From Psychroserpens sp041224425 (GTDB lineage: Bacteria > Bacteroidota > Bacteroidia > Flavobacteriales > Flavobacteriaceae): a stretch of DNA of 64,000 nucleotides. Shown here in pieces: positions 46,428 to 53,900 of the stretch (the first letter of the stretch is position 1; each line of letters begins with the position of its first letter). The stretch spans positions 279,742 through 343,741 of the forward strand of contig NZ_JBGFGL010000075.1 of assembly GCF_041224425.1 (NCBI RefSeq), written 5' to 3'. Under the pieces are notes generated by a model that searched no databases, was not told the DNA's origin, and saw only the letters and a list, made by a program, of their open reading frames with translations. The position numbers and the translations under genes were made by a program.

Positions 46428-46790
46428 TTAATCATCCCTTTTTTGAAGAAAAAGATTAGGTTTTCTAATGTATGAAGAAAAAACAGTCGCCATTACAATT
46501 AAAATTGTTACTTCATAAGGTTTTCCTTTATACATATGAATAAAAACAATCAAAGTCATATAGAGAGCTAAAAGAGAAGTTCCAATTAGTATTGTTCTAT
46601 TGTACAGGAATAACGCTGTTGAAACTAAAAGGAATATTCCAGTAGCAATCATAATACTGCTATTTGCTACAATTTTATCAGTTTGATTAGAATTCAGGAT
46701 TTTATCCAGAGCGTTTGGGATATAGAACAAAGTGATTATTACTGAAGGTAACCATATTAATAATGTCCTTAAAATTTTATTCATTTTCAT
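46428..46790 (-). CDS. small four-helix membrane protein (DoxX-like)
   Basis: 120 aa with four hydrophobic helices. LIWLPSVIITLFYIPNALDKILNSNQ at the start recalls the first helix of DoxX-like proteins (FxxxGxxKL). Function unknown. About 100 bp of non-coding sequence separates it from the site downstream. Tag GTTGGCAAA / TTTGCCAAC (9 of 9). Confidence 0.78.
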   Translation of the reverse strand: MKMNKILRTLLIWLPSVIITLFYIPNALDKILNSNQTDKIVANSSIMIATGIFLLVSTALFLYNRTILIGTSLLALYMTLIVFIHMYKGKPYEVTILIVMATVFSSYIRKPNLFLQKRDD

Positions 46791-46817
46791 TCAGTTACTG
46801 AGTTAGGTTAAAATGTT

Positions 46818-47019
46818 TGCCAACGTGTTCGTGTATGGTTTGTGCGGATTGAGCCGAAGCTGTTTTTAGCTTCGGATGAGCCGCTTGCGACGAAAAATCC
46901 GCTGGAGGAAAACAGCAAGGCTTTGGCTTGTAAGTTTTCCGATTGTTTTAATGTTTTTTAAAAGTAGGAAATTTTCTTCTAGTTAACCAACATAGCATTA
47001 ACCATACACGTTGTTAGCC
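46818..47019 (-). repeat. attC-like site (subtype C)
   Basis: Ends TGCCAACGTGTTCGTGTATGG and CATACACGTTGTTAGCC: the outer bases of this copy do not pair with each other, but each pairs with the far end of its adjacent gene unit. Hairpin GAAGCtgtttttaGCTTC. 202 bp. Confidence 0.92.
46959..46990 (-). promoter_or_regulatory. promoter inside attC-like site
   Basis: Minus strand TTG (46990-46988), 21 nt spacer, TACTTTTA (46966-46959). Points into 46428-46790. Confidence 0.5.
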
Positions 47020-47023
47020 TTAG

Positions 47024-47782
47024 TTATTTATTCAATTCTTTCTCTATTTTAGTAATAGCATTATTCTGACTTTCTTCTATCATTCTTGAAACTGCTAAAA
47101 TATCTGCAGCACAGATTCTTCTTAGTTCCAAAGTGTTTTCAAATTCGATATTCTTGAAAATAGAGCTGTAATCATATTTAGGAAACTGTTCACGATATTT
47201 TCCGAAACTAGTCAATCTCCCACCCAAAATATCTTTCATCAAATATCCTTCATCATCAATTATTTTATGAAGTCTTTTAAATGTAACATCTTCGACTCTT
47301 CTTGAAGTCATTTTGTAAAGAGGTAATAATCCAATGGTGTTTGAAATAGCAATTTTTAGGGAATCATTTTTAATTAAATCAAACTTACCTGTACTGATTG
47401 CTAAATTATAAACGCTCTCAGAGGGATAGTATTCAGGTACATAAAGAATTCCACCCATTAATGAGTCAAGCTTTCTTCGAGGTAGCGTGTTAAGTTTTTC
47501 GCCATAATTTCCAATCAAGTAGTCTGCAGAATTATATACCCATTCATAATCTGAAATTAAGCCTTCAAGTTGACTTTGATTTAATTTAAATTCTGTTAAC
47601 AGTGATCGTAATATTGTATGTCCTTCAGTATCTTGTTTTTTTTGTTCATAAATTCCGTTTACTTGAATCGCAATAAAAATTCCAATGACAACCAATAGGA
47701 TTTCACCAATAGCATATCCAAGATACTTTGATAATTTGGAGTTGTTGAAGGACTTATATCTTAGTTTTCTGAAAAATCTCAT
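47024..47782 (-). CDS. DUF6090 family membrane protein (copy 6)
   Basis: 252 aa. N-terminus RFFRKLRYKSFNNSKLSKY then GYAIGEILLVVIGIFIAIQVNGIYEQKK: the NNWN motif is NGIY here, making this the most diverged copy in the conserved part. Extracytoplasmic region has ILYVPEYYPSESVYNLAISTGKFDLIKNDSL. Tag GTTAGCCTT / AAGGCTAAC (9 of 9). Confidence 0.9.
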   Translation of the reverse strand: MRFFRKLRYKSFNNSKLSKYLGYAIGEILLVVIGIFIAIQVNGIYEQKKQDTEGHTILRSLLTEFKLNQSQLEGLISDYEWVYNSADYLIGNYGEKLNTLPRRKLDSLMGGILYVPEYYPSESVYNLAISTGKFDLIKNDSLKIAISNTIGLLPLYKMTSRRVEDVTFKRLHKIIDDEGYLMKDILGGRLTSFGKYREQFPKYDYSSIFKNIEFENTLELRRICAADILAVSRMIEESQNNAITKIEKELNK

Positions 47783-47788
47783 AATTAA

Positions 47789-47925
47789 GGCTAACGTGTT
47801 CGTGTATGGCTAGTTGTGTGATTTGTTCAGTAAGATAGCAAAAAAACGGAATAGGAGTAGAGTGGAATTCGCCAGAATTCCGCGAGGGTTCTTTAACAGA
47901 CTATTAGCTATACACGTTGTTGTGG
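47789..47925 (-). repeat. attC-like site (subtype A)
   Basis: Ends GGCTAACGTGTTCGTGTATGG and TATACACGTTGTTGTGG. Core GTTCAGTAAGATAGCAAAAA, hairpin GGAATTCgccaGAATTCC. 137 bp. Confidence 0.92.
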
Positions 47926-47938
47926 CTTGTTTTTGTAT

Positions 47939-48598
47939 TTAATGTCGATGTTGACTCTGTTCTTTAATAACCCTTGCGTAACTTTTCTCTAATAGATAAT
48001 ACAATCTAGTGTCTCTTTTCTTGAGTTTCGCTAACATCTCATGATAAAGCGCTATATTTTCTTCATTATATGCTGGATGAGTTTCATCAAAAATAAAATA
48101 AAACACAGCTTCAATGTCCTGATCGTTCAACTTTTTAAGCTCTTGACAAGCTGTTTCGCTGTCATTTAAGAATCGTTTATAAATCTCAAAACCAGCAACC
48201 ATGTGATCCGCACCATACTCACCACCAATACAAATATTAAAGTACTTTTTGTAATAAGATTGTTTATCAAAGTAATCCATTTTGCTCAGGTAATCAACCC
48301 AAGGATGCGGAACATTGATAGGTGGTATTTTGTTCATTTCTTTGTATTCAACATGTTGTTTGTGTAGATGTATGTACATAGCATCACTCATTTCATAATG
48401 GTTATTTGGTAAAGATTCAAAGAATAGTTTTTCAAGTTCTATCTTTTCATCTCCTTCACTTTCAAGCATTTTATTAAAGAAATAAGTTATACTGTCAACA
48501 TGACTTTCGGAAACACTAAATATGGAATAGTCTAATTCTTCTTGAGCATTGCAAAAATTGAAAAGAATAATAAATATTAGTGCTATTTTGACTTTCAT
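47939..48598 (-). CDS. exported helical protein of unknown function
   Basis: About 219 aa from the ATG at 48598 (MKVKIALIF), preferred over the ATG at 48610 because it starts the signal peptide (ends NFCNAQ). Helical throughout: SESHVDSITYFFNKMLESEG, HLHKQHVEYKEMN, CIGGEYGADHMVAGFEIYKRF. No family recognised. Tag GTTGTGGCT / TGCCACAAC (8 of 9). Confidence 0.78.
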   Translation of the reverse strand: MKVKIALIFIILFNFCNAQEELDYSIFSVSESHVDSITYFFNKMLESEGDEKIELEKLFFESLPNNHYEMSDAMYIHLHKQHVEYKEMNKIPPINVPHPWVDYLSKMDYFDKQSYYKKYFNICIGGEYGADHMVAGFEIYKRFLNDSETACQELKKLNDQDIEAVFYFIFDETHPAYNEENIALYHEMLAKLKKRDTRLYYLLEKSYARVIKEQSQHRH

Positions 48599-48617
48599 GG
48601 AATTATTCAAAAATTTG

Positions 48618-48826
48618 CCACAACGTGTTCGTGTAAGGTTTGTTGCGGAATTTCAGCCGAGCGCTTTTGCATTTGGGTGAGCCAGTCTACGACTGGCGAA
48701 AATTCCGTTGGAAAAAAAGCGTGAGGCTAGGCTAACGAATTGATTCCTGAAATAAATATAGTTAAATAATGCGAGAATTTTTCCGCTGGAAAAATTTGAA
48801 GCAATTGACCTTACACGTTGTTGGCT
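48618..48826 (-). repeat. attC-like site (subtype B)
   Basis: Ends CCACAACGTGTTCGTGTAAGG and TTACACGTTGTTGGCT. Hairpin CAGCCGAGCGC / GACTGGCGAAAATTCCG, tail AAATAAATATAGTTAAATAA. 209 bp. Confidence 0.92.
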
Positions 48827-48833
48827 GTAGTTA

Positions 48834-49586
48834 TTATCCGTAAGATGCAAATTGTCCTTTATTGCCAAACATAGAAAATGAATATCCTAAAATACTTTCG
48901 TGATTATTTTTGTCAAGACCTTTTGGAATAGGATGAGGAACATTATAGCCTAAAATATGACTGTGAATTAAAAATTCAACTACTTTAAATTCAAAGAATG
49001 GATCTTCTTTTTCAATTTTGCTGTCATCTAAAACAATAAGATTAACTTTAAAACCTTTTTCTGTAGGAATATAGTTTGAAAAATATACTAATTCACCTGT
49101 CCAACTACGAACAAAAAAAAGAAAGTTTACATACTTGTAAATATCCCATTTTTCTTCCATTGCGGATGCTTTGTATACTATGCCATCTTGAATTTGTTTT
49201 CCTCTTGTATCAAAATTTAAGTCAACTTCGCACTTTGCTCCATTTTCAGGGAATTTTCCAATATATTCCTTTCCGTCACTTTCCCTTAAATTTAAAAAGT
49301 TAGTTGCAATTTTAGGGTCTTTGGTTGTTGATGTCATTTTTAGTGCATATTCTCTACAGTCAAACACTTCTAAGTTATATGGATTCTCATTGGATTTTAG
49401 CCATTTAGGTTCATATGTTTTTTCTTCCTCTTCTGGATTTCCAAAACTTATTGTATCTCCAACTTTTAAATTAGCTAAATCTGAAGCAGAAATTGTTGCT
49501 GTTTTATATGAAGTCTCACTCTTCACTTTAACGTCTTTCTTATCCTCTTTTGATTTTCCTCCGAAAAGTCTTTTTAAAATATTCAT
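48834..49586 (-). CDS. cytoplasmic protein of unknown function
   Basis: 250 aa, no signal peptide or membrane helix. A basic start (MNILKRLFGGKSKEDKKDVKV) is followed by ATISASDLANLKVGDTISFG and a beta-rich body (CEVDLNFDTRGKQI, FLFFVRSWTGELVYFSNYIP). Phage or defence links were considered but nothing specific was found. Tag GTTGGCTGT / ACTGCCAAC (8 of 9). Confidence 0.75.
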   Translation of the reverse strand: MNILKRLFGGKSKEDKKDVKVKSETSYKTATISASDLANLKVGDTISFGNPEEEEKTYEPKWLKSNENPYNLEVFDCREYALKMTSTTKDPKIATNFLNLRESDGKEYIGKFPENGAKCEVDLNFDTRGKQIQDGIVYKASAMEEKWDIYKYVNFLFFVRSWTGELVYFSNYIPTEKGFKVNLIVLDDSKIEKEDPFFEFKVVEFLIHSHILGYNVPHPIPKGLDKNNHESILGYSFSMFGNKGQFASYG

Positions 49587-49609
49587 ATTTATTCTTTCGT
49601 CATAATTAC

Positions 49610-49746
49610 TGCCAACGTGTTCGTGTAAGGTTTGTTGTGTGATTCGCTTAGTAAGATAGTGAAAAAACGGAATAGGAGTAGAGTGGAATTCGCTAGAATT
49701 CCGCGAGGGTTCTTTAACGGACTATTAGCTATACACGTTGTTGTGG
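49610..49746 (-). repeat. attC-like site (subtype A)
   Basis: Ends TGCCAACGTGTTCGTGTAAGG and TATACACGTTGTTGTGG. The -7-like TATCTTAC is at 49658-49651. 137 bp. Confidence 0.92.
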
Positions 49747-49750
49747 CTAG

Positions 49751-50692
49751 TTATTTTTTCGTAATTTCTCTTCCAATTCTTTCATATTCCATTTTTACGT
49801 TTTGAGGCATTCCTCTTGCTCCGATGGATTCAGGGAAATCAAATCCGTTTGGCCAAAAGTATCCTAAAATCCCAATGACCTTTTCGTCATTTTTTGCTAA
49901 TTGATAATAGTTTTTAGCTACGTCACCCATTTGGTTCAAATCGATGTTACCAAATTCTCCGTGTGCCCAATTTATATAATGACTATCGAGAACGACCATT
50001 ATTCTTTGATTCTGATTTGAGATTTTTGTCTTTAATATTTCCCAGTCTTGTTGAAATTCAGTGTTTGTATTTGGGTTTTTAACAAAATAACGGTCAAATC
50101 CTATCCAATCAATAGTTTCTGGAATTTGTAAGTCATTCAATGATGGATAAGCTTCAATTATCATCGTGGGAATATTTGGAAATTCTTCTTGTAGTAGTTG
50201 AGCCACGGAATCCAATTCCAAATAGCTTATTCCATTCCAAGTTGGTTCCTCTCCAATGTAAAATGCACCTGTGAAATTGGCATTTAAGATTGATTTGTTA
50301 ATGGTTTTAAATTCATTCCACCTTTCTTGGTAATCAGATCTTAAATCATAATTTGATTCAGACGGACTGTTGTTATCGACTAATTCAAAGAATAATTCAT
50401 TGAGGTGCAAAATGGACTTTAAATTTAAATCAGCGAAGGTTTGTGTTCTTTGAACAATGTTGTCATTTGGATTTATGACTAAAATATCTGCTATGTTGCT
50501 AAAATTATGAATTTCATCTGCATAGTTTGTTTTGGTTTCGGAATCAGTTGGGTCATCCCAAAATGTGTCAACTATTGTAAAACCAAAATATTCGATGTGT
50601 GTGTTTGTGTTTTCAAACTTAACCGATGCATCATCTTTTTTACAAGCAAATAGAATGTAGAAAATCAATATGTAAGCTAAAATGTATTTCAT
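49751..50692 (-). CDS. lipoprotein with TIM-barrel-like features
   Basis: 313 aa. Lipobox LFACKK (Cys16). Contains FYIGEEPTWNGISYLELDSVAQLL, TIDWIGFDRYFVKNP, MVVLDSHYINW and GILGYFWPNGF at barrel-strand spacing, so a glycoside-hydrolase-like barrel is plausible (a Glu in IGEEP and Asp in GFDRY are candidate acids). Family not assigned. Tag GTTGTGGCT / AGCCACAAC (9 of 9, extends to 10). Confidence 0.72.
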   Translation of the reverse strand: MKYILAYILIFYILFACKKDDASVKFENTNTHIEYFGFTIVDTFWDDPTDSETKTNYADEIHNFSNIADILVINPNDNIVQRTQTFADLNLKSILHLNELFFELVDNNSPSESNYDLRSDYQERWNEFKTINKSILNANFTGAFYIGEEPTWNGISYLELDSVAQLLQEEFPNIPTMIIEAYPSLNDLQIPETIDWIGFDRYFVKNPNTNTEFQQDWEILKTKISNQNQRIMVVLDSHYINWAHGEFGNIDLNQMGDVAKNYYQLAKNDEKVIGILGYFWPNGFDFPESIGARGMPQNVKMEYERIGREITKK

Positions 50693-50705
50693 TTCGTATA
50701 ATTAG

Positions 50706-50913
50706 CCACAACGTGTTCGTGTAAGGTTTGTTGCGGAATTTCAGCCGAGCGCTTTTGCGACTGGATGAGCCAGCTTTGACTGGCGAAAATTCCGTTGGAA
50801 AAAAAGCGAGAGGCTATGCTAACGAATTGATTCCTGAAATAAATATAGTTAAATAAAGCGAGAATTTTTCCGCTGGAAAAATTCCGAGCAATTAACTTTA
50901 CACGTTGTTACCT
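50706..50913 (-). repeat. attC-like site (subtype B)
   Basis: Ends CCACAACGTGTTCGTGTAAGG and TTACACGTTGTTACCT. Nearly identical centre to 48618 and 61453. 208 bp. Confidence 0.92.
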
Positions 50914-51450
50914 GCTGGCTTTTTTTATTTCTTCTATCAGTCTGTGTTCATTCTGTCCATTCCTGCCCATTGAAACCAATGAACTTTTTTTGTCAAGGTC
51001 ACATATGCTATTTACAAGTACTTTTTTGTTATCAAATAATATTGTAATCTGCTCGCCCCAACTGCCAGACAAAAATCCTGGATGTGTTTTTGCTACTATT
51101 GCTTTTGGATTAGAAAAATGAAAATCCCATTCCAATTCCTCAGCAACTTTTTCTATAATTTTATTCAATTGTATTTTGTTGAGATTGGTATTCACTTCTT
51201 TAAATTTCAATCTGCTTTTTTGTAAGTAGAAAAATATAATTCCTAATAAAGTTGGTATTATTAAGAAACAAATTTCTCCAGATTTAATTGGTTTAGGTGA
51301 ATTTTCAAAATAATCTTTAAGATGCATTACGGTTAATGTAATAGGTATTACAAAACAAAAGCCCACAATTCCATAATGCTGAACAGTTTCCCAAAAACTC
51401 AATTTAAGTTCTCCATTTTTCAATCCATATTTTATTTTTTCAACTGTCAT
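50908..51450 (-). CDS. two-TM membrane protein of unknown function
   Basis: 180 aa. Two helices (about 28-44 and 60-77) then a soluble domain: LNKIIEKVAEELEWDFHFSNPKAIVAKTHPGFLSGSWGEQITILFDNKKVLVNSICDL. This resembles single-domain proteins annotated as hypothetical in Bacteroidota. Its stop codon lies inside the conserved GTTACC end of its attC-like site. Tag GTTACCTGC / GCAGGTAAC (9 of 9). Confidence 0.75.
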   Translation of the reverse strand: MTVEKIKYGLKNGELKLSFWETVQHYGIVGFCFVIPITLTVMHLKDYFENSPKPIKSGEICFLIIPTLLGIIFFYLQKSRLKFKEVNTNLNKIQLNKIIEKVAEELEWDFHFSNPKAIVAKTHPGFLSGSWGEQITILFDNKKVLVNSICDLDKKSSLVSMGRNGQNEHRLIEEIKKASR

Positions 51451-51460
51451 TTGAGCTTGC

Positions 51461-51596
51461 AGGTAACTTGTTCGTGTATGGTTAGTCGTGTGATTCGTTT
51501 AGTAAGATAGTGAAAAACGGAATAGGGATTGAGTGGAATTCGCCAGAATTCCGCGAGAGTTCTTTAACGGACAATTAGTTATACACGTTGTTGTGC
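51461..51596 (-). repeat. attC-like site (subtype A)
   Basis: Ends AGGTAACTTGTTCGTGTATGG and TATACACGTTGTTGTGC. Hairpin GGAATTCgccaGAATTCC. 136 bp. Confidence 0.92.
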
Positions 51597-51601
51597 TATC
51601 G

Positions 51602-52327
51602 TTATTTTTTTATTTCCGATTCGATTAAAACATTGATTTTTTTAAGAAATTCCAATAGTTCATATTCTTCGTCTAACCCTTCTTGCCTAACAGTAGTATT
51701 GAAATCTATCCACCAAATAAACTCAGGATTCTGAAAAGATTTTTTGTTATCTCTAGAGAGCTTGTTATAATCGACTATTTCTCGTTTTGCTGCTATCATT
51801 GGCCAATAAAATTCTCCTCTTAATTTTTCTATAACTTTAGTTGATTCGTTTGCATCGATAATAAATTCATTAATTGAAGACAGCATATATCTTATTTTTT
51901 TATTCTGTATGAGGTTGATTCTGCCTGAATTTATTACTGAATTCAAAATACCCAGTTTCGGATCATAGGTATAGTTGTAATTCATGATAATTAATTTGGA
52001 TTTCAAGCTATCATTTGAGATGTTTTTAAGTTTATTGGTGTCAATTACCATAGATTTAATTTCCTCTCCTGCAACCAAAGATCTTTCATGCTCATCTATT
52101 ATCATTTCTAATGTCTTAATATTAGATTTTATCTCTGTATTTAAATCAAAAAGAACTTCTTGTTCGAAATCAGAATCCATTCTTTCCTTATTCCAATTAC
52201 TAACTTGCAATGCAATCAAAATTCCAATAACGACAAGAATGATTTCTCCGATTGCATATTTAAGATACTTTCCTGTTTTTCCTTCAGAGAGTAAGTTTTG
52301 TCTAATTTTTCTAAAGAATTTTATCAT
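51602..52327 (-). CDS. DUF6090 family membrane protein (copy 7)
   Basis: 241 aa. IKFFRKIRQNLLSEGKTGKY then KYAIGEIILVVIGILIALQVSNWNKERM. It shares the leader DNA upstream of the start (CATTTAGTAAAGGTTGG) with copy 5, so the 5' halves of the two genes are recent relatives while the 3' halves are not. YDPKLGILNSVINSGRINLIQNKKI is the conserved distal block. Tag GTTGTGCTA / AAGCACAAC (8 of 9). Confidence 0.92.
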   Translation of the reverse strand: MIKFFRKIRQNLLSEGKTGKYLKYAIGEIILVVIGILIALQVSNWNKERMDSDFEQEVLFDLNTEIKSNIKTLEMIIDEHERSLVAGEEIKSMVIDTNKLKNISNDSLKSKLIIMNYNYTYDPKLGILNSVINSGRINLIQNKKIRYMLSSINEFIIDANESTKVIEKLRGEFYWPMIAAKREIVDYNKLSRDNKKSFQNPEFIWWIDFNTTVRQEGLDEEYELLEFLKKINVLIESEIKK

Positions 52328-52353
52328 TTAGTAAAGGTTGGTTAAATAATGAA

Positions 52354-52490
52354 GCACAACGTGTTCGTGTATGGCTAGTTGTGTGATTTGTTTAGTAAGA
52401 TAGCAAAAAAACGGAATAGGGATTGAGTGGAATTCGTTAGAATTCCGCGAGAGTTCTTTAACGGACAATTAGTTATACACGTTGTTGTGT
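52354..52490 (-). repeat. attC-like site (subtype A)
   Basis: Ends GCACAACGTGTTCGTGTATGG and TATACACGTTGTTGTGT. 137 bp. Confidence 0.92.
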
Positions 52491-52502
52491 ACTGTTAAAT
52501 AA

Positions 52503-52859
52503 TTAATTAAAGAAGTAAATAAATCCGACAAATAGGTTAATTAAAACTCCTATTATTCCTAATTTGAATTTTAGGTTTGGCTTTCTATCTATAAAGATTA
52601 GATAAGTGCTTAGAACCAATAATCCACAAGTGGTCGGACCAATAATGTAATCAAATCCACCAAATCCAATATCATCTTTAATATCAGATTTTAATGCGAT
52701 AAATATCGATATCAAAATCGATATGAGAATTGCAAAGGACATTAATCCAGTTACAGAAGTGTAAGCTTTTTTATTGTTGTCTTCAGATAATTGTGATTTG
52801 GCTGAATAAATAGCAAAAAGAAGAAATGTCAGTAATATTCCAATAAAAATGTAAGACAA
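52503..52859 (-). CDS. four-helix membrane protein of unknown function
   Basis: 118 aa, almost entirely hydrophobic: helices at about 2-17, 35-53, 69-88 and 96-117, with KAYTSVTGLMSFAILISILIS in the second. No family recognised. Tag GTTGTGTAC / GTACACAAC (9 of 9). Confidence 0.75.
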   Translation of the reverse strand: MSYIFIGILLTFLLFAIYSAKSQLSEDNNKKAYTSVTGLMSFAILISILISIFIALKSDIKDDIGFGGFDYIIGPTTCGLLVLSTYLIFIDRKPNLKFKLGIIGVLINLFVGFIYFFN

Positions 52860-52879
52860 TATTTTTCTAATTTAATTGT

Positions 52880-53016
52880 ACACAACGTGTTCGTGTATGG
52901 ATTGCGCGGAATTTCAGCCGAGCGGTCGTGTTTTTTCGGTTTATTGTTTAGCTTAAAAGTAAGAAAATTTCCTCTACTTAGACACAAGCAGCAATGAACT
53001 TTACACGGTGTTGTGG
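52880..53016 (-). repeat. attC-like site (subtype B, short centre)
   Basis: Ends ACACAACGTGTTCGTGTATGG and TTACACGGTGTTGTGG. Centre reduced to GCGCGGAATTTCAGCCGAGCGG. 137 bp. Confidence 0.9.
52954..52987 (-). promoter_or_regulatory. promoter inside attC-like site
   Basis: Minus strand TTG (52987-52985), 23 nt spacer, TACTTTTA (52961-52954). Points into 52503-52859. Confidence 0.45.
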
Positions 53017-53025
53017 TGTCGTAAG

Positions 53026-53325
53026 TTATTCGGTTATTCTATTTTTCAAATCCATTCTGCCATGAAGTATTCTAGTGATCTCGATCGGTTCATTGATTTG
53101 AACTCGATAGAAAATGATATGTCTATTGGCTTTGTAACCGAACAAATCCTTAGCAATTCCGTCATATTTCTTTCCGATTGTTGGATCGTTGGCTATCTCC
53201 TGACAAAATTTCCTAAGTTGTGAATAGTATCTATCGGCTTGTTGTTCTGACCATTTGTAAACGGTGTAATTCCAAATATCGTTCAAGTCCTCGACAGCTT
53301 TTTCAGTCAGGTTGAATTTAGCCAT
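53026..53325 (-). CDS. parE: ParE/RelE-family toxin
   Basis: 99 aa. KFNLTEKAVEDLNDIWNYTVYKWSEQQADRYYSQL at the start and GYKANRHIIFYRV followed by ITRILHGRMDLKNRI at the end are the ParE pattern (gyrase poison in studied members). It overlaps the antitoxin gene by 8 bp and is second in the operon, as usual for parDE. Both genes are inside a single cassette with tag GTTGTGGTG / CACCACAAC (9 of 9). Such modules stabilise large cassette arrays by killing cells that lose them. Confidence 0.93.
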   Translation of the reverse strand: MAKFNLTEKAVEDLNDIWNYTVYKWSEQQADRYYSQLRKFCQEIANDPTIGKKYDGIAKDLFGYKANRHIIFYRVQINEPIEITRILHGRMDLKNRITE

Positions 53326-53569
53326 TGGTTTGTCTTTTGGCCTTCAATTCAGCTAAGTTCTTCTCCCAATCGAAATCGTGAGCGATTCCACTGTCAACTC
53401 CTTCCTTGATAGCATTTTTGAGGGCAATGACTTTGCTTTCTTCGTTCTCCAATAGACGTAAGGCAGCACGAATGACCTCACTGACGTTTTTATATCGTCC
53501 AGCAGATATTTGAGACTGCACGAATTGTTCAAAATAGTTACCGAGTGATATGGATGTGTTTTTGCTCAT
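53318..53569 (-). CDS. parD: ParD-family antitoxin
   Basis: 83 aa. MSKNTSISLGNYFEQFVQSQISAGRYKNVSEVIRAALRLLE is the ribbon-helix-helix DNA-binding domain of ParD; the tail (IKEGVDSGIAHDFDWEKNLAELKAKR) would wrap the toxin. First gene of the pair, so it should repress the shared promoter. The 3' end overlaps parE by 8 bp. Confidence 0.93.
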   Translation of the reverse strand: MSKNTSISLGNYFEQFVQSQISAGRYKNVSEVIRAALRLLENEESKVIALKNAIKEGVDSGIAHDFDWEKNLAELKAKRQTNG

Positions 53570-53655
53570 AGGAAATTCCTTTTTTCAAAAATACCAAAAA
53601 TTGGTAAAAAATCCAATTCGAAATTTTCTGTCAGAAAAATTCCTCTTCTTATGCA

Positions 53656-53863
53656 CCACAACGTGTTCGTGTATGGTTTGTGCGGAATTTCAGCCGAGCG
53701 CTTTGAGTTTGGATAAGCCAGTCTTCGGCTGGCGAAAATTCCGTTTGGGAAAAAGCGCGACAGCTGAGCGGTCGTGGTTTTTCAGTTTAGTTGTTTAGCT
53801 TAAAAGTAAGAAAAAATCTTCTGCTTAGCCAACTGTACGCATTAACTATACACGGTGTTGTGT
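53656..53863 (-). repeat. attC-like site (subtype B)
   Basis: Ends CCACAACGTGTTCGTGTATGG and TATACACGGTGTTGTGT. Hairpin CAGCCGAGCGC / TCGGCTGGCGAAAATTCCG. 208 bp; the rest of the 331 bp gap holds nothing else recognised. Confidence 0.92.
53801..53832 (-). promoter_or_regulatory. promoter inside attC-like site
   Basis: Minus strand TTG (53832-53830), 21 nt spacer, TACTTTTA (53808-53801). Would transcribe parDE. Confidence 0.5.
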
Positions 53864-53900
53864 GCAGTTTTTAATTATTACCTTAAATTTTCTAATTTAA

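Noticed and set aside
48653..48868. Small ORF across the attC-like site
   Set aside because: It consists of site sequence only, no ribosome binding site, and similar frames arise in other copies of the same repeat.
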